A stretch of 64,000 nucleotides of DNA from Trachelipus rathkii (GCA_015478945.1 JABUQX010027821.1:30001-94000), one strand, 5' to 3'; positions 24,376 to 36,236 are shown, counted from the first letter of the stretch. Numbers and translations are program-made. Notes: generated from the sequence alone by a model not told the origin.

Positions 24376-25865
24376 ACCTTTTCCCAAGAGAAAATAGAAC
24401 AGATAGAACAGAGAGATAGAACAGAAATCAGAGATATGAAAGAGATCGGAGAACTCAAAAGACGAAAGGACATTTAACCAGAATACATAACAAGAAGGAT
24501 TAAAAAATATCGTTAGGACTGAATGTCTAGAATGTAGGCCTTCGGCACCTCTTCAAGACACAGCCTAGTCACAGATACGAGTTAGGCGCCGCACGTAAAC
24601 TGATCGAGGTAAATCTGTATATAAAAATTTTGGTACACAAGATTCACATTTTATCTCGACGAACTAAGGGAGGCTAATTGCCTCGTGGTGACCCTGAAAG
24701 TTGTAATAAACCAAGAGATGAAATTGTTTCAAGAAATTGCAGAAGATGGAGAGAATGTGTTTTCAAATTTATTATGACATATTACAATCAGACAGTACAC
24801 CTTCTTAGTGCTTAAGCTCCTAAAAAGCAGAAATAAGTCCTTTTGAAGAAATTAAATATTAGCAAAAATATGTTGGAGGGAGGTGGAGAAGAAGGAATAG
24901 ACACTGGAATCTGCTAAGTGGAATTAGAAGCAAAGGTTGAACAAAGAGTTCCAGCTTAGGGAAGGTTAACTACCGCAGTTTATGCTGGACAAGAAAATAC
25001 CTAAAGAAGGCAAGAGCGAAGAAGCCAAAATTAAGAGCTTAACATTTTTTGAAAAAATGTCAAGAGTGAAAGACATGAGCAAGGGAGCCAGCAAGACAAG
25101 CAGTATTAGGTGTAGAATATTCGAAAAATCAAATCCAATCAACAGGTGAACAACAAAACATTCACATGCACATCACTTGGCACAAAGCTTGACTTGAAAT
25201 ACCAAGTTGAGGCGAAGAAATTATGTTATTAGTCAAACAGAGGTAGAACATATGTCAGAACGCTCAAAAAACTAAAGGTTGGTTAAAAATAAAGAGAGGT
25301 TAAGGAGGAAGTGATGTTCTACAAATGTGAATTACGACCTTTAAAACCAAGAAGGAGTGCCCAGAAAGATTTATGAAAAAAAATAGACCGGTCGCCTCAG
25401 TAATCATCAAAACAGGCTGCAATTTCGTGAGAGCAGCCAACTATACATCCAAACCGGAGCTGTCAATCGGCCTTTAATGTATGATGTTCTGTTGCCCTCA
25501 TCCTCCATAGAGGTTAGGTAAGAAAAGGGGTTATTTTTAGAAGCCACCCATATAGGCTTCTCCGAGACTAATTCAACCTTGGCTTCATTTAAACCATTTT
25601 TTATTTTATCTTTTGCGATCCTTAAAAGGTAAGTGTTGCCTGTAATTGTATTTCATGGTGTGTGATAAGGGAGTAGCATACTCCAGCTTAATAAGAATTT
25701 GGCATGAGCAATAAAAGGAAGAGAAAAACCAATTCGGTACATCTGGAGTGCCAATGGCGATGTACTCTTAAGACTCCATTATTATGCGGACTATGCTATA
25801 TGCCTAGTGGTAAAAGGTATCTCATTGCTTCATGCGTAGATGCACTACTATCCGCCCTATTCTAT
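24376..25865. other. Purine-rich plus strand without a supported gene
   Basis: The plus strand is rich in A and G, with GATAGAACAGA-type repeats at 24,396-24,430. It contains no frame above 60 codons. The composition could be that of a decayed gag or ORF1, but no zinc knuckle or other motif is visible. Confidence 0.4.
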
Positions 25866-25895
25866 GATATATAATATATCGTATATATTATTTAT

Positions 25896-25945
<50 letters not shown>

Positions 25946-25991
25946 TATATGCTAGTATATATATATATATATATATATTATCATGTCGATC

Positions 25992-26054
<63 letters not shown>

Positions 26055-26132
26055 ATATATAATATATTTATATAGTATGTTATATATATATATCCTATAT
26101 ATATATATATGATTAGTATATATATATATATA

Positions 26133-26167
<35 letters not shown>

Positions 26168-26178
26168 TATTATATAAG
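25866..26178. repeat. Long AT microsatellite
   Basis: About 310 bp of TA/AT dinucleotides with a few interruptions near 25,980. Confidence 0.9.
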
Positions 26179-26194
26179 GTGAAATTACGTTAGG

Positions 26195-26345
26195 GACATT
26201 TTTTCAGAGTACAGACAAGTACAATTACTCTAGAATTGTTCAAAATACAAGTACTCTAGAATGTTGTTCAATACAAGTACAAGTACAAGTACATGCTATC
26301 AAGTACAAGTACAAGTACAAGTACAAGTACTTTATGAACTTTCAT
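26195..26345. mobile_element. AAGTAC-repeat segment, hAT MITE-like
   Basis: CAAGTACAAGTACAAGTAC-type repeats (26,270-26,332) follow several spaced copies of ACAAGTACTCTAGAATG-type units. Arrays of GTACTTG or CAAGTAC are typical subterminal repeats of some non-autonomous hAT elements. A related segment is at 29,796-30,005. No clear terminal repeats are seen on this copy. Confidence 0.4.
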
Positions 26346-26460
26346 ATATATATATATATATATATAATATTATATATATATATATATTACTTATATATAT
26401 ATTATATATATATATTATATATAATTACTATAGATATATATATATATATATTATATATTA

Positions 26461-27795
26461 TCATCATCATCATCATCAACCACCCTTTCCTATCTCCCCA
26501 AGACTGGAGGCAAGGTGCGTTACATATACGGAAACAGAAAATAAGTAGAAGAATATGAAGCAAGTAGAAAAGAAAAGCCCAGCCTTACCGCCACCTTTAT
26601 ACCAATTATGAGAACATTACCAGTCAGCAAAATCCCACCATAAGCTTTACGGGACGCGTGGACCTCAACCTATGACCTCTCGTCAATGTTGGGTTCATTC
26701 CTTGTAACTTCAACACTTAGTCCCTTTACATCCACAAAAAGATTGAATTGCTCCAGCCCAGCCACCTTAGTGCGATTCACAATTTTCCTACTAGCACTCT
26801 GCATCATCCGTCTCCCTTTTCATTTCAACATTATTCCTAAAATTCTATAATTTTAGACACTCTTTTTACTCGCACTCCAGCTACCTGGTCACCAATCTAA
26901 CCATAACTCACAGCTGATGTAGTCTGTCCTCCTCACAACCATACCTTACTCTTATGCTACGTTTACTTCAAACCTTTTCTTTACACACCCTACCAAATCT
27001 CTCTGCTATCCTCTCAGCTCTCTTTCAGATTCGCACACCAAAACCAAAATCCCATTCGTAATAATAGGGTAGGACATCCTCCACTTCTCATCATTCTCCA
27101 TCATTTCTACTCATCCCTTGTTACCCCTACCTCTAATTTTCATAACCTCATCCCATATACAATTGGATTTGCCAAGAGACATACACATCCCTGTCGCACT
27201 CCGCACCATATTATTTAGGAAACTAATCACTTTGGACTCTAGTACTTTCTCATTCTTTATACACTCGATCGCTTTCACTATCGTCATTACATCACTGTCT
27301 TGATTTCTATCTTTCCAGTAGCTTACACCAACACCATATCACTAACACCTGCCATAGATTCCCTTATAATCCTATTATACGCCTGTTGCAAATCCTTAAA
27401 TCCTAAATACAATTTTATTCTTCTCCTCCCTCATGATCCCCAATCATTGGTTCAAATGTACAAAATTTGGTCTCTATGATGCACGCATCCTACCTATCCA
27501 ATTCTAACAACACACCATGCTACTTGCCTACGTTGCTATTTTCTCCAAATTAGTTCTTCACTCATGATAACCGCTTACTCTCCTTCGCAAAATCGGTTTC
27601 CCAATTGAGTTTCTCTAACATATAACATCTCAGCATAAAACTCATCTACATCTATTGATACTTATACCAGTTACCCGTACTTTCCCCTTAACCCTTTAAC
27701 ATAAGGACTAATATTACCCTCCAATCCTCGGGAAACATTACTCTCCATAAACGTTTGTTATACAACTTCCACAATTCAATGAAATCGACATCTCC
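26461..27795 (-). pseudogene. Non-LTR retroelement fragment (family A), minus strand
   Basis: The sequence runs from an RT motif A equivalent (DLQQAYNR-like, about 27,375-27,415) through the region after the catalytic box to the 3' end. Homology with the cleaner copy at 33.2-34.3 kb includes the CTCTGCATCATCCG word at 26,798-26,812. The 3' end is marked by CCCCAAGACTGGAGG (26,496-26,510) and a CAT/ATC run at 26,459-26,477, which on the coding strand is an ATG-type tail. Stops and indels occur throughout. Confidence 0.6.
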
Positions 27796-27807
27796 CATAA
27801 CGTAGTA

Positions 27808-27932
27808 TATATTATATATATATATATTATGATAGTTATTATATATATAAATATATATATATATTTATTATATATACAATAATATAATATTATATATATA
27901 TAATATATAAATATATATATTGACTATATAAT
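27808..27932. repeat. AT microsatellite between head-to-head fragments
   Basis: TA/AT-rich spacer between the minus-strand fragment on the left and the plus-strand fragment on the right. Confidence 0.85.
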
Positions 27933-27944
27933 ATGTTTGTGTGG

Positions 27945-28975
27945 AGAGTCTAAGAGAGTTTGAGAGGATTGGTAGCAAGATTGGAGGGTGTGTAAAAGGA
28001 TGGTTTGAAAGTAACGTAGATAAGAGTAAGGTTATGTTATGAGTGAGGACAGTCTCTGTGTGAAGTTATGCTAGATGGTGAACACCTTACAAATGACTGA
28101 GTTTAAATATTTAGATATAGTATATATGTAGTATAGGTATATATATGTAGTAGTAAGTTGTGAATTGCAGGAGGGAGGCTGGTGGGATCAATTAAAATCC
28201 TTGATGGATGTAGAGGGACTAAGTCTTGAGTGATGATTTTGCATGAGGACAGTTGTTACCTGTGTTAATGTAAAGTAGTAAACTATGGTCGAATAAGAAG
28301 GTATAGATCTAAAGATTACAATGTTTCAGATGACAATTATAGGCGTGTAGGTGTTGAGAAAATTGAAAATGAGACATGAACGTATTACAGAGTTGTATGT
28401 TATGAAAAAAGGGATAAATGAGAAATGAAAGTATGTTGAGATGTTTGTCATATGGAAAGAATGTATAATAGTTGGTTGCGTAGCGATGTATTTTGGTGAG
28501 TGGTTGGGAACTCGACTGCTGGGAGACCGAAGGAAAAAGGGATTCAGTCAGCAAAAGAATGTCTGAGAGTGAAATGTGAGTTTGACAGGCGGCGAGAAAA
28601 AGTGCAGAATAAGATAAATGCAGTGTTTTGTTGAGAGGTTCATGGTTGTTGGTCCCACCCGTTGCCGGCCAAATACGCGTGAAAAGCATAATCCTCACCC
28701 ACTGTTATCCCCTACTATAACTTAATTGTACGAATTGATCGCACCTACTATAAGTTCGAGAGGGCTCATATCGCTCGCATTCTCATGAGGTCCTTGAAGC
28801 GCTGCATTGGTGATTTTCTGTGGCGTGCGATTCCATCTAATAGTATAAAAGGAGTACACTAGCTGTGCGGCTCTTATCCATTTTCATCTCGCATATTTTC
28901 TACTACTTTTCTGTTTAGAGTTGCATGTTACGCACTTACCCCCAGTCTTGGGGGGAAAAAGGATGATGATTTCTA
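27945..28975 (+). pseudogene. Non-LTR retroelement fragment (family A), plus strand
   Basis: It starts in the region after the RT catalytic box with NVDKSKVML near 28,015-28,040, followed by a decayed FKYLGY-like block near 28,100. A RCFVIWKEC/GHMERM-like segment is at 28,440-28,470 and a TAGRPKEKG segment, for the GRPKKRW block, at 28,513-28,540. A second frame reads ECLRVKCEFDRR at 28,556-28,595. The 3' end has CCCCCAGTCTTGGGGG at 28,939-28,954 and a GATGATGAT tail. It is the inverted counterpart of 26,461-27,050. Confidence 0.6.
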
Positions 28976-29035
28976 TTATATATTATAAAACAGAATTTAA
29001 TATGAATGACATCTTCTAGACATATATAATAGATA

Positions 29036-29036
29036 A

Positions 29037-29076
<40 letters not shown>

Positions 29077-29700
29077 TCTATTACTATATTATAATATTAT
29101 TACAAAACATTATTATATTATATATATATATATATTATATATATATATTATAGATATATATAAATATATTATATATATATATATATTATATATATATATA
29201 TATATATTCCTATGTCATACTTATATAATATATATATATATATAATATATATATCACTAACAGTGACAGAATTCAATTAGATATATCATACTAAACTATA
29301 CTTTCTAGCTATCTTTCAAAAAGTTGAGCACCAAACATATTTTGACCAGAATATATACTTATATAACCTATACTTTATTCATATAATATATATATATCAT
29401 TATATATATACGTTATGCACAATACTTTATATATTTCTATTGGATCTTTTCTTCATATATAATTATATATATATATATTATATTTTAATATACTATAATA
29501 TATATACTATATAATATTATATATATTATTATAGTATATATATACTTATATATAACTTACGTACATTACTCTCATAGCTAATATATATATATATTATATA
29601 TTATATATATATATACTTATATATTATTATCCTACTTATATATATATATATAACGTAACCTTCTCTGTATATATAATATATATATAATAATAATGACATA
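29036..29700. repeat. AT microsatellite clusters
   Basis: Successive TA/AT arrays (29,036-29,262, 29,385-29,560, 29,580-29,695) separated by low-GC sequence; no gene supported. Confidence 0.85.
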
Positions 29701-29795
29701 CTTACTTTACATTCATAAATGGAATTTATTTAGAATACATTTATAAAAATAATAATATCAATGATAGTAGGAAATGATAAAAAGAAAATAAATGT

Positions 29796-30005
29796 CATAA
29801 CGGGCCAAAAGACTTGCAAGACCAAGCACAAGTACCAAGTACAAAAGGCTCAAGTAACAAGTTACCAAGTACAAGACAAGTGTTTTTAGAAAAACTGCAC
29901 AGTACAAATATCTCTCAAAAAAATAATGACTTGCTACTTATACACACTGTCCAGTATCCGACAGTACAGTACACAAAGTACTTGTACTTGAAGCCCACCC
30001 TATGA
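29796..30005. mobile_element. Short hAT MITE-like element with GTAC repeats
   Basis: About 210 bp rich in AAGTACC and GTACTTG words. The left end reads CATAACGGGCCAA and the right end, reverse complemented, CATAGGGTGGGCTTC, which are similar. Right-hand GTACTTGTACTTG lies next to that end. This layout fits a non-autonomous hAT element with CA-GGG-type ends. The flanking 8 bp (ATAAATGT and ATTATATA) do not clearly match, so the limits are uncertain. Confidence 0.4.
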
Positions 30006-30239
30006 TTATATATCGCGTCGCCTCTCCTATTTTACCTTCCTTGTCTGCCCCTATATGATATATGTAATTATACTATAATATACTTATATACTGTATATAC
30101 TATAGCTTCTTTATATATAGCTTTTTATATTGTATATTATTTTATATATATATATTATCCCTATTTACTATTATATGCTAATATACTACTAAATGTTTAC
30201 CTCTACTATTACGTTCATATTTATTATAGCCTATATATA

Positions 30240-30417
30240 TATTATATTATATCGTGCAGTGTGGGTGCGGTGTGTTGCGCGATTGCAGATGAGACTGTGC
30301 TGTGGTGCGTGCTGTAGCATTACGATGGTCGGTCGGTGCAGTACTGGTGTACACCTCCCGATGCGGAGCGGAGCGGTGCGGTGTTGTGCGCAAAAATCCG
30401 GTGCTCGGCCAACACTA
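30240..30417. promoter_or_regulatory. GC-rich subterminal island, right end of hAT-like insertion
   Basis: A GC-rich island with GTGCGGTGTG and GGAGCGGAGCGGTGCGG words ends at the right terminal repeat (30,398-30,413). It is the counterpart of the island at 21,627-21,840. Frames of about 100 codons on both strands are composition effects. Confidence 0.35.
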
Positions 30418-31582
30418 AGGCATATGATAGAGTGCAAAGAGGGAAGTTGTGGAGAAATTAGGAAGTTATGGAATATATGGTTTGCTATTAAAGGAAAGCA
30501 TTTTACACGAAGAGTAGAGGATGTGTAGATTAACAAGAAGGAAGGGGAGTGGTTTAAAAAGGATGGGGTCTGAATTAAGTTGTATTATGCCTCTATGGTT
30601 GTTAATATCTTTATAGATATATAATTAAAGGTATGGAAAGATTTGGGAAATAGTGATATGAAATCATGAATGAGGAATTGCGAGATAAGCGTCTTAATTT
30701 TTGCCGACGATTCTTTGTTGATTGCCGATACAAAGGAAAAACTGCGTGATTTGGTGCTTGAGTTTGAACGAGTGTACCAAGGAAAAGGATTATAAGTTAA
30801 TTCAGTTAAAAGTAAAGTGATGAAAATTAGTACAAAACCCAAAGGAGACGATTCTCAATCTGGGTTTGATATACTAAAGGTGAATGGGGAAAGCCTAGCA
30901 GAGACAACAGTTTTTAGATACTTAGGAACGGATATGAAAGAAGAGATTGAACGAGATTGACCATAGATTGCTGAGGGTGAAAGGTATTAAGCAGTGTTAA
31001 AATTTATGAAAAAATGGTACTTTTGACTTGAAGTAAATAATGAAATTGTTCGAGTGCATATTTGCTCCAACTGTTCTGTATGGAAGTGAGACGTAGGAAT
31101 TAAACTCTGAAATGAAAAAAAAGAGTTGAGGTTTTAAAAATGAAAGGTTTACGAGATATTTGTGGAATAAAGAGAATAGACAGAATTAGAAAGTAAGAAT
31201 AAGGGATATGTGCCGATAGGAGAAATGTCTGATGAAAGAGCAAATCAAGGTACAGATGGTATGTCACGTGCCTTCAGAATAAATATGAATAGATTGACAA
31301 AGAAAGTTTTTAAGTCCGAAGTGGTAGGCAATAGGATAAGGGGCAAACCCAAATGGAGGTGGGTTGATGGAGTAAAGGAGCTATTAAAAGCAAAGGTTAG
31401 TATGATGAAAGAAATAGATAACGCAGTGATGAGGATCACAGGAAGAAAATAGTCATCGGAAAGTTCCTTTCAAGGGTTGCAATTAATTTGAACAACTGGA
31501 CATAGAACATAACCACAGCTTTCCCCGATCCACAAAAACACACCTGCAGATGTGGGAACGGATGATATAATAATAAAAAATA
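30418..31582 (+). pseudogene. RTE-like non-LTR reverse transcriptase, 3' half of split element
   Basis: It begins with AYDRVQRGKLW at 30,420-30,455 (RT motif A, continuing from 21,616). It has the catalytic FADDSLLIAD at about 30,700-30,730 with both Asp residues kept. The region NSVKSKVMKIS (30,800-30,830) and FRYLGTDM (30,910-30,940) matches the standard KSKVM and FKYLG blocks. A C-terminal frame at 31,210-31,452 ends with GNRIRGKPKWRWVDGVKELL, the basic RGRP..RW.D.V block. A short 3' region ends in an ATAATAATA tail near 31,570-31,582. Stops and frame changes occur between blocks. Confidence 0.72.
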
Positions 31583-31589
31583 TTATATA

Positions 31590-31659
<70 letters not shown>

Positions 31660-31690
31660 ATAATTTAATATATCTATAAATATAAATATA
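31583..31690. repeat. AT microsatellite
   Basis: About 100 bp of nearly pure TA/AT repeats directly downstream of the RTE-like 3' tail. Confidence 0.9.
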
Positions 31691-31890
31691 ACAATTACCA
31701 TACTGATATTTAAGCAGACTAAGCTGGGATACATCCCTACTAAAAAATTTAAAACACAAGACCTAATTTAACATTAGCTTTTAGCCTAATATAACACACA
31801 TCGTAGATTTCTAGGTAATGATAATGAACATTTTTTTTAATTAAAAATTGATCAAAATAAATTTTAATCTGGTTGGTTTTCAATATTCTT

Positions 31891-32007
31891 TATATCCTTT
31901 AAGTATCTTGAAGTTAGGAGTATGGAGTTTTGAATTCTTTCAAGTTTTATTTCTCCTATAATGAATTCAAAACTCCGTACTCCTAACATCAAGATACTAA
32001 AAGGATA

Positions 32008-32008
<1 letters not shown>
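31891..32008. repeat. Long inverted repeat (hairpin)
   Basis: Arms at 31,891-31,937 and 31,963-32,008 are reverse complements over about 46 bases with only a few differences, separated by about 25 bases. The arms contain GTTAGGAGTATGGAG and CTCCGTACTCCTAAC. It lies just beyond the 3' side of the Penelope-like element (minus strand), separated by an AT array. It could be a terminal structure of a mobile element or a small foldback; function unknown. Confidence 0.75.
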
Positions 32009-32203
<195 letters not shown>

Positions 32204-33222
32204 TATAATTTTTCTTTTTGTAGTATGGTTGCTATATTTAAGTAGAGATGCACCCATTATGTTGATTCTATTTTCGTGTGGTGAACGATGTGAAGTTAAG
32301 GCAGAGTTGAGAGTGTTATTGATTAAATCATTTTTGTGTTTATATACTCTTCTAGGTAAATCATTTGTTTCTCCTATGTAAACTATAGAACAATCGTGAC
32401 ACGAAATTTTGTAAACGCATTGGGTTTGGTGGTTATTAACTTTGGGAGGTTTAATAACTTTTTTAAGGGGAATTGTGTTGTTTTTTATGAAACGGATATT
32501 TTTAGGAAGATGTTGGTTGATTTGGTGGTTCAGTGTGTATGGAATTGGGAGATATAAAAAAGTGCTGTTGACAGTTGGTGGTTTATGTTATAAAATTTTT
32601 GTTTTGCTTTACTGTACGCTAAGTTAATGAAGTGTTGGGGATATTTTAATTTGGTAAAAGTGAAAAAGAGAAATTTTCTTTCAGATAGTAGATTAGAGGG
32701 GGAGCATAGACATAGAGCTCTAAGATATAAGAAGGTTAATGTGGCTAGTTTAGTGTTGTATGTATGTGTTAAAAACCAATGTATATAGGTAGAAGAGGAA
32801 GTCGGTTTTCTGTAAACTGAGTAAGAAAGATGTAAAAAGTCCTTCCAAGAAACTAGATTGTCTAAGAAAAGGATGGTAGAATTATGTGGAAGTTCATGTG
32901 TAAATGAAATGGAAGTATGAATGTTATTTATATGTTGTAGGATATTATTTATGTGATGTGTCTTTAGGGAAAGCACAGAAAATATCATCCACATAGCGGA
33001 TCCATGTGGAGTCAGAAAGAAGAGGGTGATGAATTATGTGGTAATGTTCTATGAGTTCCATGAATATGCTATTTAATGTACGGAATAATGGAGAACCCAT
33101 AGAAAGTCTATATGCTTGTTTATAGTAGAGGTTGTTAAAAGTAAAGAAACTGTGGTCTAGAGTGAGGAATATGATTTCTTTGATAAGGGAGAATGGATAG
33201 TTTATTGTTATGTTATTTTCTT
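32204..33222 (-). pseudogene. Penelope-like element: RT (C-terminal part) and GIY-YIG endonuclease
   Basis: On the minus strand, YKQAYRLSMGSPL near 33,095-33,135 matches the RT block before the active site. RYVDDIF at 32,984-32,998 is the catalytic box. An intact 154-codon frame (32,530-32,994) continues with ILFLD and SVYRKPTSSSTYIHWF, and further KLKYPQHFINLAYSKA; these are hallmarks of Penelope-like RTs. Downstream, at about 32,230-32,440, KISCHDCSIVYIGETNDLP is the GIY-YIG endonuclease with its Cys pair, followed by RRVYKHKNDL and ENRINIMGASLLKYSNHT. The endonuclease nicks target DNA and the RT primes from it. The RT N-terminus is missing; the element abuts a family A non-LTR fragment. 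One or more frameshifts lie between RT and endonuclease. Assignment is secure. Confidence 0.85.
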
Positions 33223-34324
33223 GCTAAACTCACAGGCATTCCTTTAATAACTCATTCCACTTTTTCTTCGGTCTCCTAACGGGTCGATTCCCATCACACT
33301 CACAACTATATATCCACTTAATCAACCGACTACTATCAATCCTTTCCACAAAACCAAACTATCTCAATGTACTTTCATTTAATCTCTAATTTACCCCTTT
33401 TTTCTCACCACACAACTCACTAATACGTTCATTAGTCATTTTATTAATTCTACTCACACCTATTACGCCCATAAGATTTTCCATCTGAGCACATTGTATT
33501 TAAATCTATACCTCTTTTTCCAGACCATAATTCCACTACTATACATTAAAACAGGTAGCAACATACCATCACGTAAGACCTTAGCGCACTCAAGACCTAG
33601 TCCATTTGAATCCACTCCACCAAGGATTTAATTGCACCAGCCCCCTACCTGGCTTTCACAACTTTCCTACTACACTCTGCATCATCCGTTACCTTTTGAT
33701 CCAACATATATCCTAAATATTTAAACTCAGACACTTGTTCCAGCTGCTTACCATCTAACACAATTTCACACCGAAGACTGTCCTCACTTACAACCATAAC
33801 CTTACTCTTATCTACGTTTACTTCCAAACCTCTCTTTTTACACACCTTGTCAAATCCCTCTACCAATCCCCTCAAACTCTCTTAAGATTCACCACGCAAA
33901 TCCAAATCATCCGCATATAATAGGTAGGGAGCCCTCCACTCTTTCCTTTTCCAACATTCTAACACCATCCCCTGCCACCCCACCTTTAATTCTTTCATAA
34001 CCTCACCCATATACAAATTAAATAACCAAGGAGATATAACACATACCTGCCTCACTCCGCATATTAATATTAAATCAATCACTTCAACTCCATTCATTCT
34101 TACACACGCTTCACAATCGTCATAGATACTTTTACTCCATTCGGAAGCCTATCACGAACACCATATATCACTAACACCTACCATAGAACTTCCCTATTAA
34201 TCCTATTATAGGCCTGTTGCAAATCCATAAAACCTAAATACAATTTCTTCTTCTTCTCTTTTATTTTCTCAATCATTCGTTTCAATTTAAAGATTTGATC
34301 CACACATCTACTACCACTTCTACC
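33223..34324 (-). pseudogene. Non-LTR retroelement fragment (family A), cleanest copy
   Basis: On the minus strand, a DLQQAYNR-containing motif A lies near 34,195-34,240. GVRQVCVISPWLFNLYM (motif B) is in the frame at 33,882-34,097, which ends with LLYADDLDL, the catalytic box with both Asp. The frame at 33,645-33,875 has GLEVNVDKSKVMVV and EFKYLGYML. The C-terminal RRPKKKWNELLKECL block is at about 33,225-33,285. These are RT domain and tail of an APE-type non-LTR element that copies itself by target-primed reverse transcription. Stop codons separate the frames. It is joined at 33,222 to the Penelope-like element and at 34,325 to the composite repeat unit. Confidence 0.75.
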
Positions 34325-34863
34325 ACACTCTAGAGTATTGTATAATTCAGCTTCAGAGTATTGTTTTATATCCTTATAATTGGCTAAAAATTTATAAAAT
34401 TATAAATCCTGAAATAAATATAATTGTTAAAGACTTCAATGAAGCTAAAAGTTGCAAGGAAAATATTATTCAATTTAAAATCATTTTGGTAAAAGGGAAG
34501 CAACAATAGTAGATGCAGTTATCCCTGAAATTAAGCCTTAAATTAGACTTGACCATAAAAGTACTACCAATGAGTCTTTTAAAAGAGCTAGTATAGAATA
34601 AGTCGACAAGTTTTTGCATGATGAGTTAGGAAATATTAATATTATTTTAGGCGCAAATGCCATGCATGTTGCTCATGTGCTGCTGATACATTAGGTACAA
34701 AAAATGAAAAATTCTTATTTTATTATATTTGTGCAGGCATCATGCCCACTGGTATTGAATCTGTAATTTTGGAAACTTTATGTAACCCTTTGTATAAAAA
34801 ATTTGCTGATAAAACTAATGAATTCTGTAAAGCTGTCACAAACTTTATAAAAAGAAAACTCTT

Positions 34864-34866
34864 TAA

Positions 34867-34936
<70 letters not shown>

Positions 34937-34950
34937 TAATAATAATAATA

Positions 34951-34997
<47 letters not shown>

Positions 34998-35098
34998 TAA
35001 TAATAATAATAAATAATAATAATATAATAATAATAATAATTAATAATTATAATAATAATAATATAATAATAATACATAATATAATAATAATAATAATC

Positions 35099-35129
<31 letters not shown>

Positions 35130-35165
35130 TAATAATAATAATAATTAATAACAATTTAATAATAA

Positions 35166-35262
<97 letters not shown>
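34864..35262. repeat. (AAT)n microsatellite array, copy 2
   Basis: About 400 bp of AAT repeats, more regular than the copy at 12,461-12,895. Confidence 0.95.
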
Positions 35263-35702
35263 TAAACATGAAATAATATTAATTTACTTTATGGACAATC
35301 TTCTTCTATTCTCTTGTAGTTCACATTTTCTTACAATATTGACATGAAGATTTAATTTTTACAAAGTCTAAACAATGAAAGCTTAATATTTCCATTGAAT
35401 ATAAGTAATTAATGATGAATTTTTATCGTTTAACCTTCTTTTTCATAGACGATGAACAATGTAGTATATAAATTAATTAAACAAATTACCAAGAAGATGG
35501 GAGATTAATTCTTCCATGTTTTGGGGATAATAGAGTAGAATTTGTAATAATAAACCGTTAGAAATTCAGCTTTATAATATTTTGCCATTTGTTTGAAATG
35601 TTCAAAATGCATTTGAGAAATACTTTCCAATTTAAACAATATTAATTCATACTTAGGGAGCAATTAGCAACAAGTTTACGTGCGTTATCCTCTAATAATT
35701 GA

Positions 35703-36236
35703 AAAATAATAATGAAGTATCTTTCATTGGACACATGGGTATTTTCAGAGCATGTTCAAAGCACAAATGTAGGGTAGTGTTTATGAATAATTTATGTGAA
35801 AAAACAAAAGATACTGCTCTTTCCCATAATCAAATATCTCTATCTGGTCCCAACCTGAATAATAAATTAGAAATTTCTCTAACACCTCTAGATTTAATAA
35901 ACTACTCTCAATTTTTGACATTGAAAACATTTTTTATCATGATTTATTGAGCAACATCAGTTGATTTTCGTCGATTTTTATGAAAATTATAGGAAATATT
36001 TTAAAATAATTCGTAAAGATAGAAAACGTAAAAACAAAATCATAAAATGGGCCTGAAAAAAAGTTATGAAGTCTCCAATCTTCATATTAATATAATATTT
36101 ACTGTCAGATCTTTATTTAAATAAAAATATAGGCTTGAATAATCTTATGATAATGACTAAATATTTTTAAGCAAATGTTCGCATTCCATGTGTTCATTTA
36201 TCTCTAAAATTACCATGATATTTCATAAGGAGCTAG
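35703..36236 (+). repeat. Near-identical unknown block, copy 2 (short ORF inside)
   Basis: Counterpart of 13,338-13,870. Here the frame is 83 codons (35,699-35,950). A one-base difference in an A run just upstream explains the longer reading frame. No recognised domain. Confidence 0.5.

Larger units (their letters stand above)
21617..30417. mobile_element. hAT-like DNA transposon insertion, about 8.8 kb, with nested insertions
   Basis: The segment lies exactly between two halves of an RTE-like RT. Its ends are inverted: GTTGCCGACACCCGG at 21,627-21,641 against CCGGTGCTCGGCCAAC at 30,398-30,413, similar with small differences. AGGCATAT directly follows the right end (30,418-30,425) and an AAAAGGGACTCATAT string precedes the left end (21,602-21,616), consistent with a blurred copy of an 8-bp target duplication, the size hAT transposases make. 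GC-rich GTGCGG-type islands sit just inside both ends. A hAT transposase remnant is at 22.8-23.8 kb. The rest is AT arrays and later insertions (26.2-30.0 kb). The left end and target copy are degraded, so limits are good to perhaps ten bases. Confidence 0.5.

Noticed and set aside
25840..26112. Ile/Tyr-rich frames over AT arrays (also 14,331-14,525, 21,977-22,192, 24,203-24,397, 36,733-37,002)
   Set aside because: Low-complexity AT repeats give alternating Ile and Tyr codons without biological meaning.
30193..30536. Overlapping 100-111-codon frames on both strands
   Set aside because: They coincide with the GC-rich island and the start of the RTE-like fragment; the composition lacks stops by chance and no domain is visible.
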